DNA of 64,000 nt from Cryomorphaceae bacterium BACL29 MAG-121220-bin8 (GCA_905181705.1 CAJIYP010000001.1:124001-188000), one strand, 5' to 3'; shown: positions 47,035-56,128, counted from the stretch's first letter. Program-made: numbers and translations. The notes: generated by a model not told the origin, from the letters alone.

Positions 47035-48978
47035 CTATTTTTTGAGTTTAGTTTTTTTAATAGCAGTTTTAATATCGAATGGTCTTTCTCCGTAAATCCT
47101 AATTAAATCTTCTTTGAAAATAACTTCTTTTTCAAGTAAAAAATCTGCTAACTCAATTAATTTACTTTTGTGTTTTTTTAGTAACTTAATTGCTCTTTGG
47201 TACTGGTTCTCAATTATATTGGAAATTTCTTTATCAATTACTTGAGCTGTAACGTCACTGTAAGGTTTTGTAAATCCATAATCATTTTGACCACTAGAAT
47301 CATAATAGGTAATATTTCCTATTTTTTCATTTAAACCATAAACTGTAACCATTGATCTAGCTTGTTTAGTCACTTTTTCTAAGTCACTTAATGCTCCGGT
47401 AGATATATTATTAAACATAACTTTTTCAGCAGCTCTTCCACCAAGTGCAGCACACATTTCATCAAGAATTTGTTCTGTTTTCACTATTTGACGTTCTTCT
47501 GGCAAATACCATGCTGCTCCCAATGATTGACCTCTAGGAACTATAGTTACTTTAACAAGTGGAGCAGCATGCTCCAACATCCAACTAACAGTTGCGTGCC
47601 CTGCTTCGTGAAATGCTATTGTTTTCTTTTCAGATTCTGTTATTATTTTATTCTTTTTTTCTAATCCACCAACAATTCTATCAACAGCATCTAAAAAATC
47701 TTGTTTATTAACAGATTTCTTTAATTTTCTTGCTGCTATTAGCGCAGCTTCATTACAAACGTTTGCAATATCTGCTCCTGAAAATCCTGGAGTTTGTTTT
47801 GCTAAAAAATCAGTATCAAGTCCTTTTATGGTTTTGATCGGCTTTAGATGTACTTTAAAAATTTGATTTCTTTCTCTTACATCAGGTAGGTCTACATAAA
47901 TTTGTCTATCAAACCTTCCAGCTCTCATTAAAGCTTTATCTAAAACATCTGCTCTGTTGGTAGCTGCAATTACTATAACATTAGTATTAGTTCCAAAACC
48001 ATCCATTTCAGTTAGTAATTGATTTAAAGTGTTCTCTCTTTCATCATTTCCTCCAGTCATATTACTTTTCCCCCTGGCTCTTCCAATGGCATCGATTTCA
48101 TCAATAAATATTATAGCTGGAGATTTATCCTTAGCTTGTTTGAATAAATCTCTAACTCTAGAAGCTCCAACCCCAACAAACATCTCAACGAAATCAGATC
48201 CAGATAATGAAAAGAACGGGACTTTAGCTTCGCCAGCAACTGCCTTAGCCAAAAGTGTTTTTCCAGTACCAGGCAATCCAACTAGAAGTGCTCCTTTTGG
48301 AATCTTACCACCTAATTTTGTGTATTTAGTAGGGTTTTTTAAAAAGTCCACAATCTCCTGAACTTCTTCCTTAGCTCCTTCTAACCCAGCTACGTCCTTA
48401 AAAGTTGTTTTAACATCAGTTTTTTCATCAAATAATTTAGCTTTTGACTTTCCAATACTAAAAATCTGAGATCCTCCTCCTCCAGCACCTCCTGACATTT
48501 TTCTCATGAAAAAGAACCATAAGCCAACTAATATTATTAGTGGAAGAAAACCCAAAATATAGTCTAATAATTTATTTTCAATTGTTTTGAAATCATAATT
48601 AAATTGAATTCCTTTTTCTTCAGCTTGTTCAAGTTTATTTTGAAAAAGTTCAAGATCTCCAATTTCAAAAACATAGTGAGGTCCGTTTAGATTTTTTTGA
48701 CCTAAAAAATTAGTTGAATTAGCATTTTTATGGTCGGGACTATTTAACGCATCTCGATTAAGAGTTACTTGAGCTAAATTTTTATTGATTACCGTGACTT
48801 CTTTAATCTCACCTTTATTTAAAAATCTTTCAAAGCTTGAAATGTTTATACTTTTGGAAGAATTAGCTGTTTCACTCCCACCTAAAAAATAAGTACTTAC
48901 AAAAAATAAAACTACTAATGAATATATCCAGTATGTATTAAATTTTGGTTTCTTTATAGGATTTTTGTTCATATTCAT
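47035..48978 (-). CDS. ftsH: ATP-dependent zinc metalloprotease FtsH
   Basis: Inner-membrane AAA+ protease for quality control of membrane proteins and short-lived regulators. Two N-terminal membrane helices (about residues 15-33 and 132-153) flank a periplasmic domain. The AAA domain has Walker A GLPGTGKT (about 233), Walker [12 protein letters not shown], and the second-region-of-homology arginines ([20 protein letters not shown], read in two parts: ATNRADVLD and AGRFDR). The protease site is HEAGH (about 455). At 647 residues the length is normal. It starts 2 bases after rsfS ends, forming an operon. Confidence 0.98.
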   Translation of the reverse strand: MNMNKNPIKKPKFNTYWIYSLVVLFFVSTYFLGGSETANSSKSINISSFERFLNKGEIKEVTVINKNLAQVTLNRDALNSPDHKNANSTNFLGQKNLNGPHYVFEIGDLELFQNKLEQAEEKGIQFNYDFKTIENKLLDYILGFLPLIILVGLWFFFMRKMSGGAGGGGSQIFSIGKSKAKLFDEKTDVKTTFKDVAGLEGAKEEVQEIVDFLKNPTKYTKLGGKIPKGALLVGLPGTGKTLLAKAVAGEAKVPFFSLSGSDFVEMFVGVGASRVRDLFKQAKDKSPAIIFIDEIDAIGRARGKSNMTGGNDERENTLNQLLTEMDGFGTNTNVIVIAATNRADVLDKALMRAGRFDRQIYVDLPDVRERNQIFKVHLKPIKTIKGLDTDFLAKQTPGFSGADIANVCNEAALIAARKLKKSVNKQDFLDAVDRIVGGLEKKNKIITESEKKTIAFHEAGHATVSWMLEHAAPLVKVTIVPRGQSLGAAWYLPEERQIVKTEQILDEMCAALGGRAAEKVMFNNISTGALSDLEKVTKQARSMVTVYGLNEKIGNITYYDSSGQNDYGFTKPYSDVTAQVIDKEISNIIENQYQRAIKLLKKHKSKLIELADFLLEKEVIFKEDLIRIYGERPFDIKTAIKKTKLKK

Positions 48979-48980
48979 TT

Positions 48981-49337
48981 TTAATATTTTGTTTCAACTA
49001 GGGTTGAATTTGCTTCTTCCCATAATTCTTCAATTTTATAATACTCTCTAGTTTCCTCATTAAATACATGAACAACTACATCCACATAATCCATTAAAAC
49101 CCATTTACTATTTTCTAATCCTTCAATATGCCAAGGTTTTTCTCCAATCTCTTTACTAACAGATTTTCTCACAGACCCAGTTATTGCGTTTACTTGAGTA
49201 CTTGAACTTCCTGTGCAAACTATAAAGTATTTGCATGCTACATTTTCTATACCTCTTAAATCTAAAATATTAATATTAAGACCTTTTACATTTTCTATTC
49301 CTTCTATTATGCTTGTAATTAAATTATCAGTATTCAA
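48981..49337 (-). CDS. rsfS: Ribosome silencing factor
   Basis: RsfS binds ribosomal protein L14 and blocks subunit joining when nutrients are scarce. At 118 residues the length is normal. Motifs are FIVCTGSSSTQVNAITGSV (about 38-56), KPWHIEGLENSKWVLMDYVDVVVHVF (two parts: HIEGLENSKW and DYVDVVVHVF) and a C-terminal YYKIEELWEEA. It is divergent from birA across 71 bases and is first in the rsfS-ftsH unit. Confidence 0.96.
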   Translation of the reverse strand: MNTDNLITSIIEGIENVKGLNINILDLRGIENVACKYFIVCTGSSSTQVNAITGSVRKSVSKEIGEKPWHIEGLENSKWVLMDYVDVVVHVFNEETREYYKIEELWEEANSTLVETKY

Positions 49338-49408
49338 ATTAGTTATTTAAAGATGTAAATTTAGGATATTTAGTTCTACTATTTTAGTTTTATAATAATA
49401 TAGTTTAA

Positions 49409-50146
49409 ATGAAAATAATCAAACTTGATGCCATTAATTCTACAAATGAATATTTGAAACAATATGTTAAAGAAAATTCAATTACAAATACTTGTATTTC
49501 ATATACTTTTAATCAAACAAAAGGAAAAGGTCAAAGAGGCAAGGCTTGGCTTTCAGAACCAGATAAGAATATTGCATTTTCGATTTGTTTATTCCCTGAA
49601 AATTTAAAAGTTAAAGATCAATTTAGTATAAATATGTTGTTTTCTCTTTTTATCATTAATACTCTAAAATCTTTGAAAATCCCTGACTTAAGTATTAAAT
49701 GGCCTAACGACATATTGTCAGGAGATAAAAAAATATGTGGAATTCTAAATGAAATACGAGTCAAAGGAGATAAAATTGATAATGTAATTATTGGTTTTGG
49801 CATTAATGTTAATCAAGAAAAATTTAAAAATTTACCAAACGCATATTCATTGAAACTGATTACAAAAATTAATTATGATTTAGAGGGATTGGTAAACTTA
49901 ATTATTCAAAGTTTAAAAAGATATGATTATCTAAATCCTAAAACCCTTTTTGATTTTAAGAAACTTACTTTTAATTATCATAAAAACCTCTATGGTATTA
50001 ATAAAAATAATTTTTTTTTAGATTCTCACAATATAAAATTTAACGGAAAGATTATTTCTGTTAATAAAATGGGAATTATAAAAATAAAAACAGCTGATAA
50101 CAGTTTAAAAAATTATAATTTTCAAGAAATTCAAATGATATATTAA
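49409..50146 (+). CDS. birA: Biotin-[acetyl-CoA-carboxylase] ligase
   Basis: Attaches biotin to the carboxyl-carrier protein. A 245-residue, catalytic-only form without the N-terminal helix-turn-helix repressor domain. The biotin-binding loop is KGKGQRGKAWLS (about residues 37-48). IKWPNDIL (about 98) and KKICGILNE (about 108) are the other signatures, and GFGINVNQ follows. The yqaA-type gene starts 5 bases downstream. Confidence 0.95.
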   Translation: MKIIKLDAINSTNEYLKQYVKENSITNTCISYTFNQTKGKGQRGKAWLSEPDKNIAFSICLFPENLKVKDQFSINMLFSLFIINTLKSLKIPDLSIKWPNDILSGDKKICGILNEIRVKGDKIDNVIIGFGINVNQEKFKNLPNAYSLKLITKINYDLEGLVNLIIQSLKRYDYLNPKTLFDFKKLTFNYHKNLYGINKNNFFLDSHNIKFNGKIISVNKMGIIKIKTADNSLKNYNFQEIQMIY

Positions 50147-50151
50147 TTTAT

Positions 50152-50601
50152 ATGGAATCTTTTGTGGAATGGGGTTATTTAGGTTTGTTTCTTTCTAGTT
50201 TTTTAGGAGCTACAATTATTCCATTAAGTTCTGAAATAGTTTTAAGCTTATTATTAACTCAAGGATTTGATATTAAATTAAGTATTGTAATTGCTACAAT
50301 TGGAAACTGGCTCGGAGGCTTGAGTAGTTACTATTTAGGTAGTTTAGGAAAGTGGTATTTTGTTGAAAAGTTTTTTAGGATTAAAAAAGAAAAAATCACT
50401 GGCTTCAAAACAAAAATTGATAAATGGGGAAGCTCACTCGCTTTTCTTTGTTGTCTGCCTTTTATTGGAGATCCACTTGCAATTAGTTTAGGATTTTTTA
50501 GAATAAATTTTAATAAAGTAGCATTTTGGATGCTTTTTGGAAAAGCAGTGAAATATATTCTTTGGGCTATTGTTACTGTGTGGGGAATTTCATTTTTTTA
50601 A
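50152..50601 (+). CDS. YqaA/DedA-type small membrane protein
   Basis: A 149-residue inner-membrane protein of the short YqaA branch of the DedA/SNARE-associated superfamily. It opens with a helix and LGLFLSSFLGATIIPLSSEIVL (in two parts: LGLFLSSFLGA and PLSSEIVL). NWLGGLSSYYLGSLGKW (about 47-63) is the family's glycine-rich motif. A later CCLPFIGDPLAISLGFFR segment follows. DedA relatives act as lipid flippases; the short branch is less well known. It follows birA by 5 bases and shares a TTAA stop overlap with the convergent SDR gene. Confidence 0.85.
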   Translation: MESFVEWGYLGLFLSSFLGATIIPLSSEIVLSLLLTQGFDIKLSIVIATIGNWLGGLSSYYLGSLGKWYFVEKFFRIKKEKITGFKTKIDKWGSSLAFLCCLPFIGDPLAISLGFFRINFNKVAFWMLFGKAVKYILWAIVTVWGISFF

Positions 50602-51398
50602 TTTTCAACATCATATCTTCCAGGAGCCAAAATACCAGAAAGAAAATCAAAAATAAATTGTGGAACAATTTTAATTAGAAATACTACGATTTTCCAAGTT
50701 TTTGTAGGTATAATAATTTTTTTTCCTTTTAACATTCCTTCAACACCTTCCTCAGCTATTCTAGATGCGGATTTTTTTAAAAATTTCGGAACACTATCCA
50801 TCTCGCCCTGAACTCCACTTGCTGTATGAAAGTTAGTAACTGTATATCCAGGGCATAGTGCTGTGGATGTTATTCCTTTTGAGTTGTAGTTTATATTTAA
50901 AGCTTCACTAAATCGATTCATGAAAGTTTTAAGTGGACCATACATGACCTGAATTGCTGCTGGAGGAGCAAATGCAGCAACTGAAGAAACAATCATTATT
51001 TTTCCTTCATTATTTTTGATCATTTCACGCACAAAAAGTTTAGTCAAAGAAACAACAGAAGTCCCTAAAACTCTTATGCAATCTTCTTCATCTTCAACTG
51101 AATTTTTTTCAAAAGCATCAGAAAGTGCATATCCAGCATTATTAACTAAAACAACAACTTGATAATTTTTAGATTCACAAAAATTATAAATATTTTGTGG
51201 ACCTTGTTTATTGGCCAAATCACAAGGAAAATAAGTAGTTTCAACTCTGTGTTTAGAATATATTTCTTCAGAAATTGTTTTTAATTTATTTTCAGATCTT
51301 GAGGTTAAAATTATATTATAACCTCTTTTTGCTAAAGAGTGACATATTTGCAAACCAATTCCTGAACTTGCCCCTGTAACTAATGCAAATTTTTTCAT
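50598..51398 (-). CDS. Short-chain dehydrogenase/reductase
   Basis: A 266-residue classical SDR. The cofactor motif TGASSGIG (about residues 7-14), a NNAG motif (about 88-91), Ser in SSVAAFAPP and the catalytic YxxxK as YGPLK (about 155) are all visible. Arg-Ser after the first strand (TSRSEN) suggests NADP(H) preference. The C-terminal region ends in a hydrophobic helix (about 232-252), so it may attach to the membrane. The substrate is unknown. It starts at the base where the SRPBCC gene ends, so the two are co-transcribed. Confidence 0.9.
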   Translation of the reverse strand: MKKFALVTGASSGIGLQICHSLAKRGYNIILTSRSENKLKTISEEIYSKHRVETTYFPCDLANKQGPQNIYNFCESKNYQVVVLVNNAGYALSDAFEKNSVEDEEDCIRVLGTSVVSLTKLFVREMIKNNEGKIMIVSSVAAFAPPAAIQVMYGPLKTFMNRFSEALNINYNSKGITSTALCPGYTVTNFHTASGVQGEMDSVPKFLKKSASRIAEEGVEGMLKGKKIIIPTKTWKIVVFLIKIVPQFIFDFLSGILAPGRYDVEN

Positions 51399-51793
51399 TA
51401 AACTAGTTTCAAAGTATTTAATGATAAATCATTTATAAATGACTGTAAAGGACTTTTGACCATCATTTGAATCATAGGATTTAAATCACCATTGAACTCA
51501 AGTTGAAAAGAAGTATTTTTTGAATCTATTTTATTTAGAAATGCAGTAAGTGTAAAATTAATTTTAGAATCTAGAGATTGTAAAATAATTTTAGAATATT
51601 CAATTTTTTCACCAAATTTTAATTTAATTGAAGGCATTCCTTTTATTGAAAATATAAATGAATTTGAATCAATTATTTCAAACTTTGAAACATTTTCAGG
51701 CATAATTTTCTTATAATTCTCTATAACACATAGTTTTTCAAATAAAACAGATTTAATTACTCCAATTTCTGAAATATTACTAATTAATTTCAT
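51398..51793 (-). CDS. SRPBCC-like small lipid-binding fold protein
   Basis: A 131-residue protein with a START/SRPBCC outline: a short strand, a helix with LFEKLCVIENYKKIMPENV (about 17-35), then alternating strands (SFIFSIKGMPSIKLKFGEKIEY in two parts: SFIFSIKGMP and IKLKFGEKIEY) and a long C-terminal helix (about 103-128). I recall SRPBCC-annotated proteins next to pyrE in flavobacteria. No specific ligand is known. It lies between pyrE (10 bases upstream) and SDR. Confidence 0.65.
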   Translation of the reverse strand: MKLISNISEIGVIKSVLFEKLCVIENYKKIMPENVSKFEIIDSNSFIFSIKGMPSIKLKFGEKIEYSKIILQSLDSKINFTLTAFLNKIDSKNTSFQLEFNGDLNPMIQMMVKSPLQSFINDLSLNTLKLV

Positions 51794-51803
51794 AATTTAT
51801 ATT

Positions 51804-52445
51804 TTAATTACCCCATTCTTGAGGATTTTTTTTCCATTCAGAAAGAATTTTATAATCTTTTTGGTTTATGTAGTTTATTGAAAGTGCCTGTTCAAGAAGC
51901 ATGTCATACGAGCTTAATGTATGCAATTCAACTTTGTTTTTTTTGAAATTTTCATATGATGTTGGAAATCCGTATGTGAAAATACTTATCATTCCTTTAA
52001 TTTTTAAATCAACTTCTCTTAATGCATCTACAGCTACTAAACTGCTATTGCCTGTGCTTATTAAGTCTTCAATTACAACAACATTTTGTTCGCTATTATA
52101 GCTTCCTTCAATCTGATTTTGCCTACCATGTTTTTTAGAATTTGGTCTAACATAAATAAATGGTAAGTTCATTATATCAGCTACTAGAATTCCGATTCCA
52201 ATCGCTCCAGTGGCAACTCCAGCAATTATATCTGGCTTGCCATATAATTCATTAATTTGTTTAGAGATTTGTTCTCTAACATAAATTCTTATTTTTGGAT
52301 GAGACAGAATTATTCTATTATCACAATAAATTGGAGATTTCCAACCACTTGCCCATGTAAAGGGATTTTTTGGATTCAATTTTATTGCATTAATTTGTAA
52401 AAGTAGTTCAGCGGTTTTTTTAGCAGTATCTAAATCTAATATCAT
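51804..52445 (-). CDS. pyrE: Orotate phosphoribosyltransferase
   Basis: PyrE joins orotate to PRPP in UMP synthesis. I choose the ATG at 52445 (MILDLDTAKKTAELLLQI), 213 residues, because this matches the family's N-terminus; the in-frame ATG at 52472 would add nine non-conserved residues and run over the divergent NUDIX start. The PRPP-binding motif is VVVIEDLISTGNSS (about 123-136), with ASGWKSPIYCDNR (about 32-44) as substrate region. A -7 box lies 4 bases before this start, so the mRNA would be leaderless. Confidence 0.95.
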   Translation of the reverse strand: MILDLDTAKKTAELLLQINAIKLNPKNPFTWASGWKSPIYCDNRIILSHPKIRIYVREQISKQINELYGKPDIIAGVATGAIGIGILVADIMNLPFIYVRPNSKKHGRQNQIEGSYNSEQNVVVIEDLISTGNSSLVAVDALREVDLKIKGMISIFTYGFPTSYENFKKNKVELHTLSSYDMLLEQALSINYINQKDYKILSEWKKNPQEWGN

Positions 52446-52449
52446 AAAA

Positions 52450-52457
52450 CAAATGTA
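52450..52457 (-). promoter_or_regulatory. Putative -7 box of pyrE, overlapping the NUDIX start codon
   Basis: On the minus strand TACATTTG matches TAnnTTTG and ends 4 bases before the pyrE ATG. The same bases read CAAATGTA on the plus strand and contain the NUDIX ATG (52453-52455), so the two divergent genes start only 7 bases apart. Confidence 0.45.
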
Positions 52458-53031
52458 TAAAGTTTTTCTCAATCAAAATGTTATCATTTTAACTAGTGAA
52501 ATACAATTAGGCTCTAACATTACGGTACTTCCTTTAAAAAAAACTTCTATAGGAAATATTATCTCAAATGTTAAAAAACATAAAAAAATTTATCTGTACC
52601 ATCACAACTCAAAAAAATTAATATCTCGTTTTAAGAAAAAAATTAAAGTTGTTAAAGCTGGAGGCGGAATTGTCACAAATTTTAAAAAGGAAACTTTATT
52701 TATTTTTAGAAGAAATAAATGGGATTTACCAAAAGGAAAGATGGATCAAGGTGAGTCCATTGAGAAAACAGCAATTCGTGAAGTAGAAGAAGAAACAGGA
52801 ATTCAAAACCTTGTTATTTCTAGTTTTTTTATGGATACATATCATATTTTTAAGAAAGAAAACAAATATTTTTTAAAAGAAACTTCCTGGTTTAATATGA
52901 AATCTGATTATGAAGGTGATTTAAATCCAGAACTAAGTGAGGGAATCACTAAGGCAGTATGGAAAAGTAAGGAGAAAATCAAAAAAATCAAAAATACATT
53001 TCCAAATATAAAATTACTTTTAGAAAGTTAA
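52453..53031 (+). CDS. NUDIX hydrolase
   Basis: A 192-residue hydrolase. The N-terminal ~70 residues are a small extra domain (MYKVFLNQNVIILTS...). The NUDIX fold starts at KVVKAGGGIVTN and contains WDLPKGK and the full NUDIX box GxxxxxExxxxxxxREVEEETGI (about residues 96-118). The product or substrate cannot be told; a diphosphate of a nucleoside or sugar is typical. The gene is divergent from pyrE, and its stop shares TTAA with the stop of the convergent coaD. Confidence 0.92.
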   Translation: MYKVFLNQNVIILTSEIQLGSNITVLPLKKTSIGNIISNVKKHKKIYLYHHNSKKLISRFKKKIKVVKAGGGIVTNFKKETLFIFRRNKWDLPKGKMDQGESIEKTAIREVEEETGIQNLVISSFFMDTYHIFKKENKYFLKETSWFNMKSDYEGDLNPELSEGITKAVWKSKEKIKKIKNTFPNIKLLLES

Positions 53032-53483
53032 TTTATAATCACAGAATTTGGAACTAGAAGCTTATAATTTCCATTATTCAAAATAAGCTCTCTGACAATA
53101 CTGCTACTTATAAATGAGGTTTTTGCAGATGTTAATAAAAATACTGTTTCAATTTTTGAAAGTTTTCTGTTGGTCCTTGCTATTGCTTTTTCAAATTCAA
53201 AATCTCCATTATTTCTTATACCCCTTACAATAAAATTAGCACCAACTTTTTTACAAAAATCTATTGTCAGACCTTGGTAACTTTCAACTTTAATTTTTTG
53301 TTCATTTTTAAAACAATTTTTAATAAATTCAATTCTTTGTCCTTCATTAAACATTGTTTTTTTTTGATTATTTCTTCCAACACCAACTGTAATTTCATCA
53401 AAAAGAGAAAGACTTCTTTTAAGAATATCTAAATGGCCTAAGGTAAAAGGGTCAAAAGAACCAGGAAAGATTGCTTTTCTCAT
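53028..53483 (-). CDS. coaD: Phosphopantetheine adenylyltransferase
   Basis: Forms dephospho-CoA from 4'-phosphopantetheine and ATP. At 151 residues the length is normal. The nucleotidyltransferase motif is GSFDPFTLGHLDI (about residues 8-20, TxGH type), with VRGIRN (about 89-94) and the C-terminal ISSSIVRE (about 129). It starts 19 bases after ddl ends on the same strand. Confidence 0.97.
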   Translation of the reverse strand: MRKAIFPGSFDPFTLGHLDILKRSLSLFDEITVGVGRNNQKKTMFNEGQRIEFIKNCFKNEQKIKVESYQGLTIDFCKKVGANFIVRGIRNNGDFEFEKAIARTNRKLSKIETVFLLTSAKTSFISSSIVRELILNNGNYKLLVPNSVIIN

Positions 53484-53502
53484 TTTCTTAAATATAAATA
53501 AT

Positions 53503-54474
53503 TTATTCTATTGATTGACTAATTAATTCACCAAACAATTCTTTTAATGAAATACCATATTTTTTGGCTTGTTTTGGAAAGATACTTTCTTTTGTAATTC
53601 CAGGAATTGAATTTATTTCTAGAAAATATGGTGTATTACCAACAAAAATAAATTCACTTCTTGAGAAGCCTTTCATGCCTAATTTTCGGTATATTTTTTT
53701 TGAAATTTCAATAACATTATTTTTTTGAACTTCTGAAATATTAGCTGGAGTGATTTCTTTAGATTTCCCATTATATTTAGCTTCATAGTCAAAGAAATCG
53801 TTGTCAGTAACAAGTTCAGTTATTCCAAAAACTTCAATATTATTTTTATAATTCATTACCCCAACTGAAACTTCGATTCCATCTAAAAAAGATTCAATTA
53901 AAATCTCATTGTCAATTTTAAATGAATTTACAATTGATTTAAAAAGTTCCTCTTTATTATATGCTTTATAAACTCCAAAACTACTTCCAGATTTATTAGC
54001 TTTCACAAAACATGGTAATCCTATTTTTTTTATAATATTATCTATTTTAACACTATTTCCAAAATTTAAGTGAATTGACTTTGCTGTTGGGATATTATAT
54101 TCTTGAAGAAATGCAATGCAATCTCTTTTATTAAATGTAATTGCAGAGGTTTGAGAATTACACCCTGTGTATGGGATTTTGAGTGAATCAAAATAGGTTT
54201 GTAAAATTCCATCTTCCCCGGGAGATCCATGAATTACTATAAATGCAATATCAAATCGAATAATTTTATTATCAACTTTTACTGAAAAATTATCTTTTGA
54301 AATATTATATTCTTTGTTTTCATCCAAATAAACCCATTTATCTTTACTTATTATAATTTTGAAAGGCTTGTAAAGCTTGTAGTCTAAATTATCATAAACA
54401 ACTTGACCACTTTTTAAAGAAATCTGATATTCAGAGGAATACCCACCCATCAATATGGCTACATTTTTTTTCAT
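53503..54474 (-). CDS. ddl: D-alanine--D-alanine ligase
   Basis: An ATP-grasp ligase for the peptidoglycan dipeptide. At 323 residues the length is normal. The N-terminus AILMGGYSSEYQISLKSG (about 6-23) contains the E and S of the family. HGSPGEDG (about 81-88), IPYTGCNS and the C-terminal SRSEFIF plus EINSIPG (about 290) metal/ATP motifs are visible. A -7 box lies 5 bases before the ATG. It is divergent from the PASTA gene. Confidence 0.97.
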   Translation of the reverse strand: MKKNVAILMGGYSSEYQISLKSGQVVYDNLDYKLYKPFKIIISKDKWVYLDENKEYNISKDNFSVKVDNKIIRFDIAFIVIHGSPGEDGILQTYFDSLKIPYTGCNSQTSAITFNKRDCIAFLQEYNIPTAKSIHLNFGNSVKIDNIIKKIGLPCFVKANKSGSSFGVYKAYNKEELFKSIVNSFKIDNEILIESFLDGIEVSVGVMNYKNNIEVFGITELVTDNDFFDYEAKYNGKSKEITPANISEVQKNNVIEISKKIYRKLGMKGFSRSEFIFVGNTPYFLEINSIPGITKESIFPKQAKKYGISLKELFGELISQSIE

Positions 54475-54479
54475 GTGAA

Positions 54480-54487
54480 CAAAAATA
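54480..54487 (-). promoter_or_regulatory. Putative -7 box for ddl
   Basis: On the minus strand TATTTTTG matches TAnnTTTG and ends 5 bases before the ATG at 54474, again compatible with a leaderless transcript. A TTG lies 15 bases further upstream, closer than the usual spacing. Confidence 0.42.
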
Positions 54488-54527
54488 TCATTTATTTTAA
54501 GTCAAAACATAGAGATTACATATTTTA

Positions 54528-54535
54528 TATATTTG
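54528..54535 (+). promoter_or_regulatory. Putative -7 box for the PASTA-rluD-yaaA unit
   Basis: TATATTTG matches TAnnTTTG exactly and ends 13 bases before the ATG of the PASTA gene. It faces away from the ddl box 40 bases to the left. Confidence 0.48.
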
Positions 54536-54548
54536 TTCAAAATTACAA

Positions 54549-55109
54549 ATGAATTTATTAAGGTATTTTTTTAGCAGATATTTTTTTAAGCAAATACTTA
54601 TTGCTTCTATTATTTCCTGTATTATAATTTTCATAGTATTTATATTTTTGAATATAAATACTAATCATAATAATTATATTTCTGTCCCAGAACTAAAAGG
54701 AATTGACATTGAGGAGGTAAAGAATATTTTAAATAAAAATAAATTAAAATACGAGGTATCTGATTCTATTTTTTTTAATCCAAATTTCCCAAAATATTCT
54801 GTTTTAGAACAAATGCCAATTGCGAACTCAAAAGTCAAATTAAATAGAAAAATCTATTTAACTATTAATCCAGTTAATTATGGTAATATCGCTATTCCTA
54901 ATATTATTCAGATTACTAAAAGAAGTGCTATTTCTGCTCTTTTATCTTCTGATTTAGAATTGGGGGAAATCACTTTAATTGATAATATTGGAAAGGATAT
55001 GGTAATTCAAATATTATTTCAAAATAAGGAAGTCAGCCCTGGATTTTTAGTACCCAAAAAATCTAAAATTGATTTAGTACTTGGTAACGGAGTTAAAATA
55101 GAAAAATGA
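54549..55109 (+). CDS. PASTA domain membrane protein
   Basis: A 186-residue protein with one N-terminal membrane helix (about 15-36) and two to three PASTA units. The first is YISVPELKGIDIEEVKNILNKNKLKY (start YISVPELKG, about 44), and a second begins IAIPNIIQITKRSAISALL (about 117). The family binds muropeptides or forms extracytoplasmic scaffolds. No kinase domain is present, as expected for the stand-alone flavobacterial form. Its stop overlaps the rluD ATG by 4 bases. Confidence 0.9.
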   Translation: MNLLRYFFSRYFFKQILIASIISCIIIFIVFIFLNINTNHNNYISVPELKGIDIEEVKNILNKNKLKYEVSDSIFFNPNFPKYSVLEQMPIANSKVKLNRKIYLTINPVNYGNIAIPNIIQITKRSAISALLSSDLELGEITLIDNIGKDMVIQILFQNKEVSPGFLVPKKSKIDLVLGNGVKIEK

Positions 55110-56128
55110 TTGAAGCTGAAGGAAATGAAGATTCTAGTAAAGACTTATTTGAACACTATCAATTTCTGGCAGATAGTGGTCAAGAGCCCTTAAGAGTAGA
55201 TAAGTTTTTAATGAATAGAATTGAAAACGCCACAAGAAATAAAATACAAAATGCTGCTAAAAGTGGATTTATTTTAGTTAACGAAAACTCTGTAAAATCT
55301 AATTACAAAGTTAAACCCGGAGACATAACCAAAGTAATGTTTTCGCATCCCCCTTATGAGAACTTATTAGTTGGTGAAGATATTCCTATCAATGTAGTTT
55401 ATGAAGACGAGTGTTTATTGGTAGTTAATAAACCTCAAGGAATAGTTGTTCATCCTGGTCATGGGAATTATAGCGGAACTTTATTAAATGGTTTAATTCA
55501 CCACTTTAAAAACTTACCATCTAATAAAGACGGAAGACCAGGTTTAGTTCACAGAATTGATAAAGACACTAGCGGGTTATTAGTAGTTGCTAAAACTGAG
55601 ATTTCTATGACCAATCTTGCTAAACAATTTTATTTAAAATCGTCAAAAAGAAAGTATAATGCCCTTGTTTGGGGAATCGTTGAAAAAGAAGAGGGAACAA
55701 TAGATGAAAATTTAGCGAGAGATCCCAAAAATCGCTTAATTATGAGTGTTCCTGAAAGCAAGGAGCATGGTAAAAGAGCAATAACTCATTACAAAGTGAT
55801 AGAAAGATTTAACTATGTCACACTTTTAGAATGTCAGTTGGAAACCGGAAGGACTCACCAAATTAGAGCACATATGAAATTCATTGGGCATCCAATTTTT
55901 AGTGACCAAAGATATGGTGGAGATAAAATTTTAAAAGGAACTATTTTTAATAAATACAAGCAATTTGTTCAGAACTGTTTTAAGATTTTACCTCGTCAGG
56001 CTCTTCACGCAAAGTCTCTCGGATTTACACATCCGACTTCAAATAAAGAAATGAATTTCGAATCAAATCTTCCAGAAGATTTTGTAGAATGTCTTAATAA
56101 ATGGAGAAACTATTCAAATAATATTTGA
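55106..56128 (+). CDS. rluD: 23S rRNA pseudouridine synthase (RluD family)
   Basis: A 340-residue pseudouridine synthase. An N-terminal S4 RNA-binding domain (about residues 30-90, with RVDKFLMNRI) precedes the catalytic domain. The catalytic Asp is in HRIDKDTSGLLV (about 150-161). GRTHQIRAHM (about 250) and the ALHA motif (RQALHAKSLGF) are present. RluD-type enzymes modify 23S rRNA helix 69. It overlaps the PASTA gene by 4 bases; yaaA follows after 33 bases. Confidence 0.94.
   Translation: MIEAEGNEDSSKDLFEHYQFLADSGQEPLRVDKFLMNRIENATRNKIQNAAKSGFILVNENSVKSNYKVKPGDITKVMFSHPPYENLLVGEDIPINVVYEDECLLVVNKPQGIVVHPGHGNYSGTLLNGLIHHFKNLPSNKDGRPGLVHRIDKDTSGLLVVAKTEISMTNLAKQFYLKSSKRKYNALVWGIVEKEEGTIDENLARDPKNRLIMSVPESKEHGKRAITHYKVIERFNYVTLLECQLETGRTHQIRAHMKFIGHPIFSDQRYGGDKILKGTIFNKYKQFVQNCFKILPRQALHAKSLGFTHPTSNKEMNFESNLPEDFVECLNKWRNYSNNI

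Noticed and set aside
48029-48361. 110-residue frame opposite ftsH
   Set aside because: Antisense to the AAA domain, which is fully conserved on the other strand.
52446-52472. Longer start for pyrE at ATG 52472
   Set aside because: The extra nine residues are not part of the family N-terminus and would overlap the divergent NUDIX start; ATG 52445 begins the conserved sequence.
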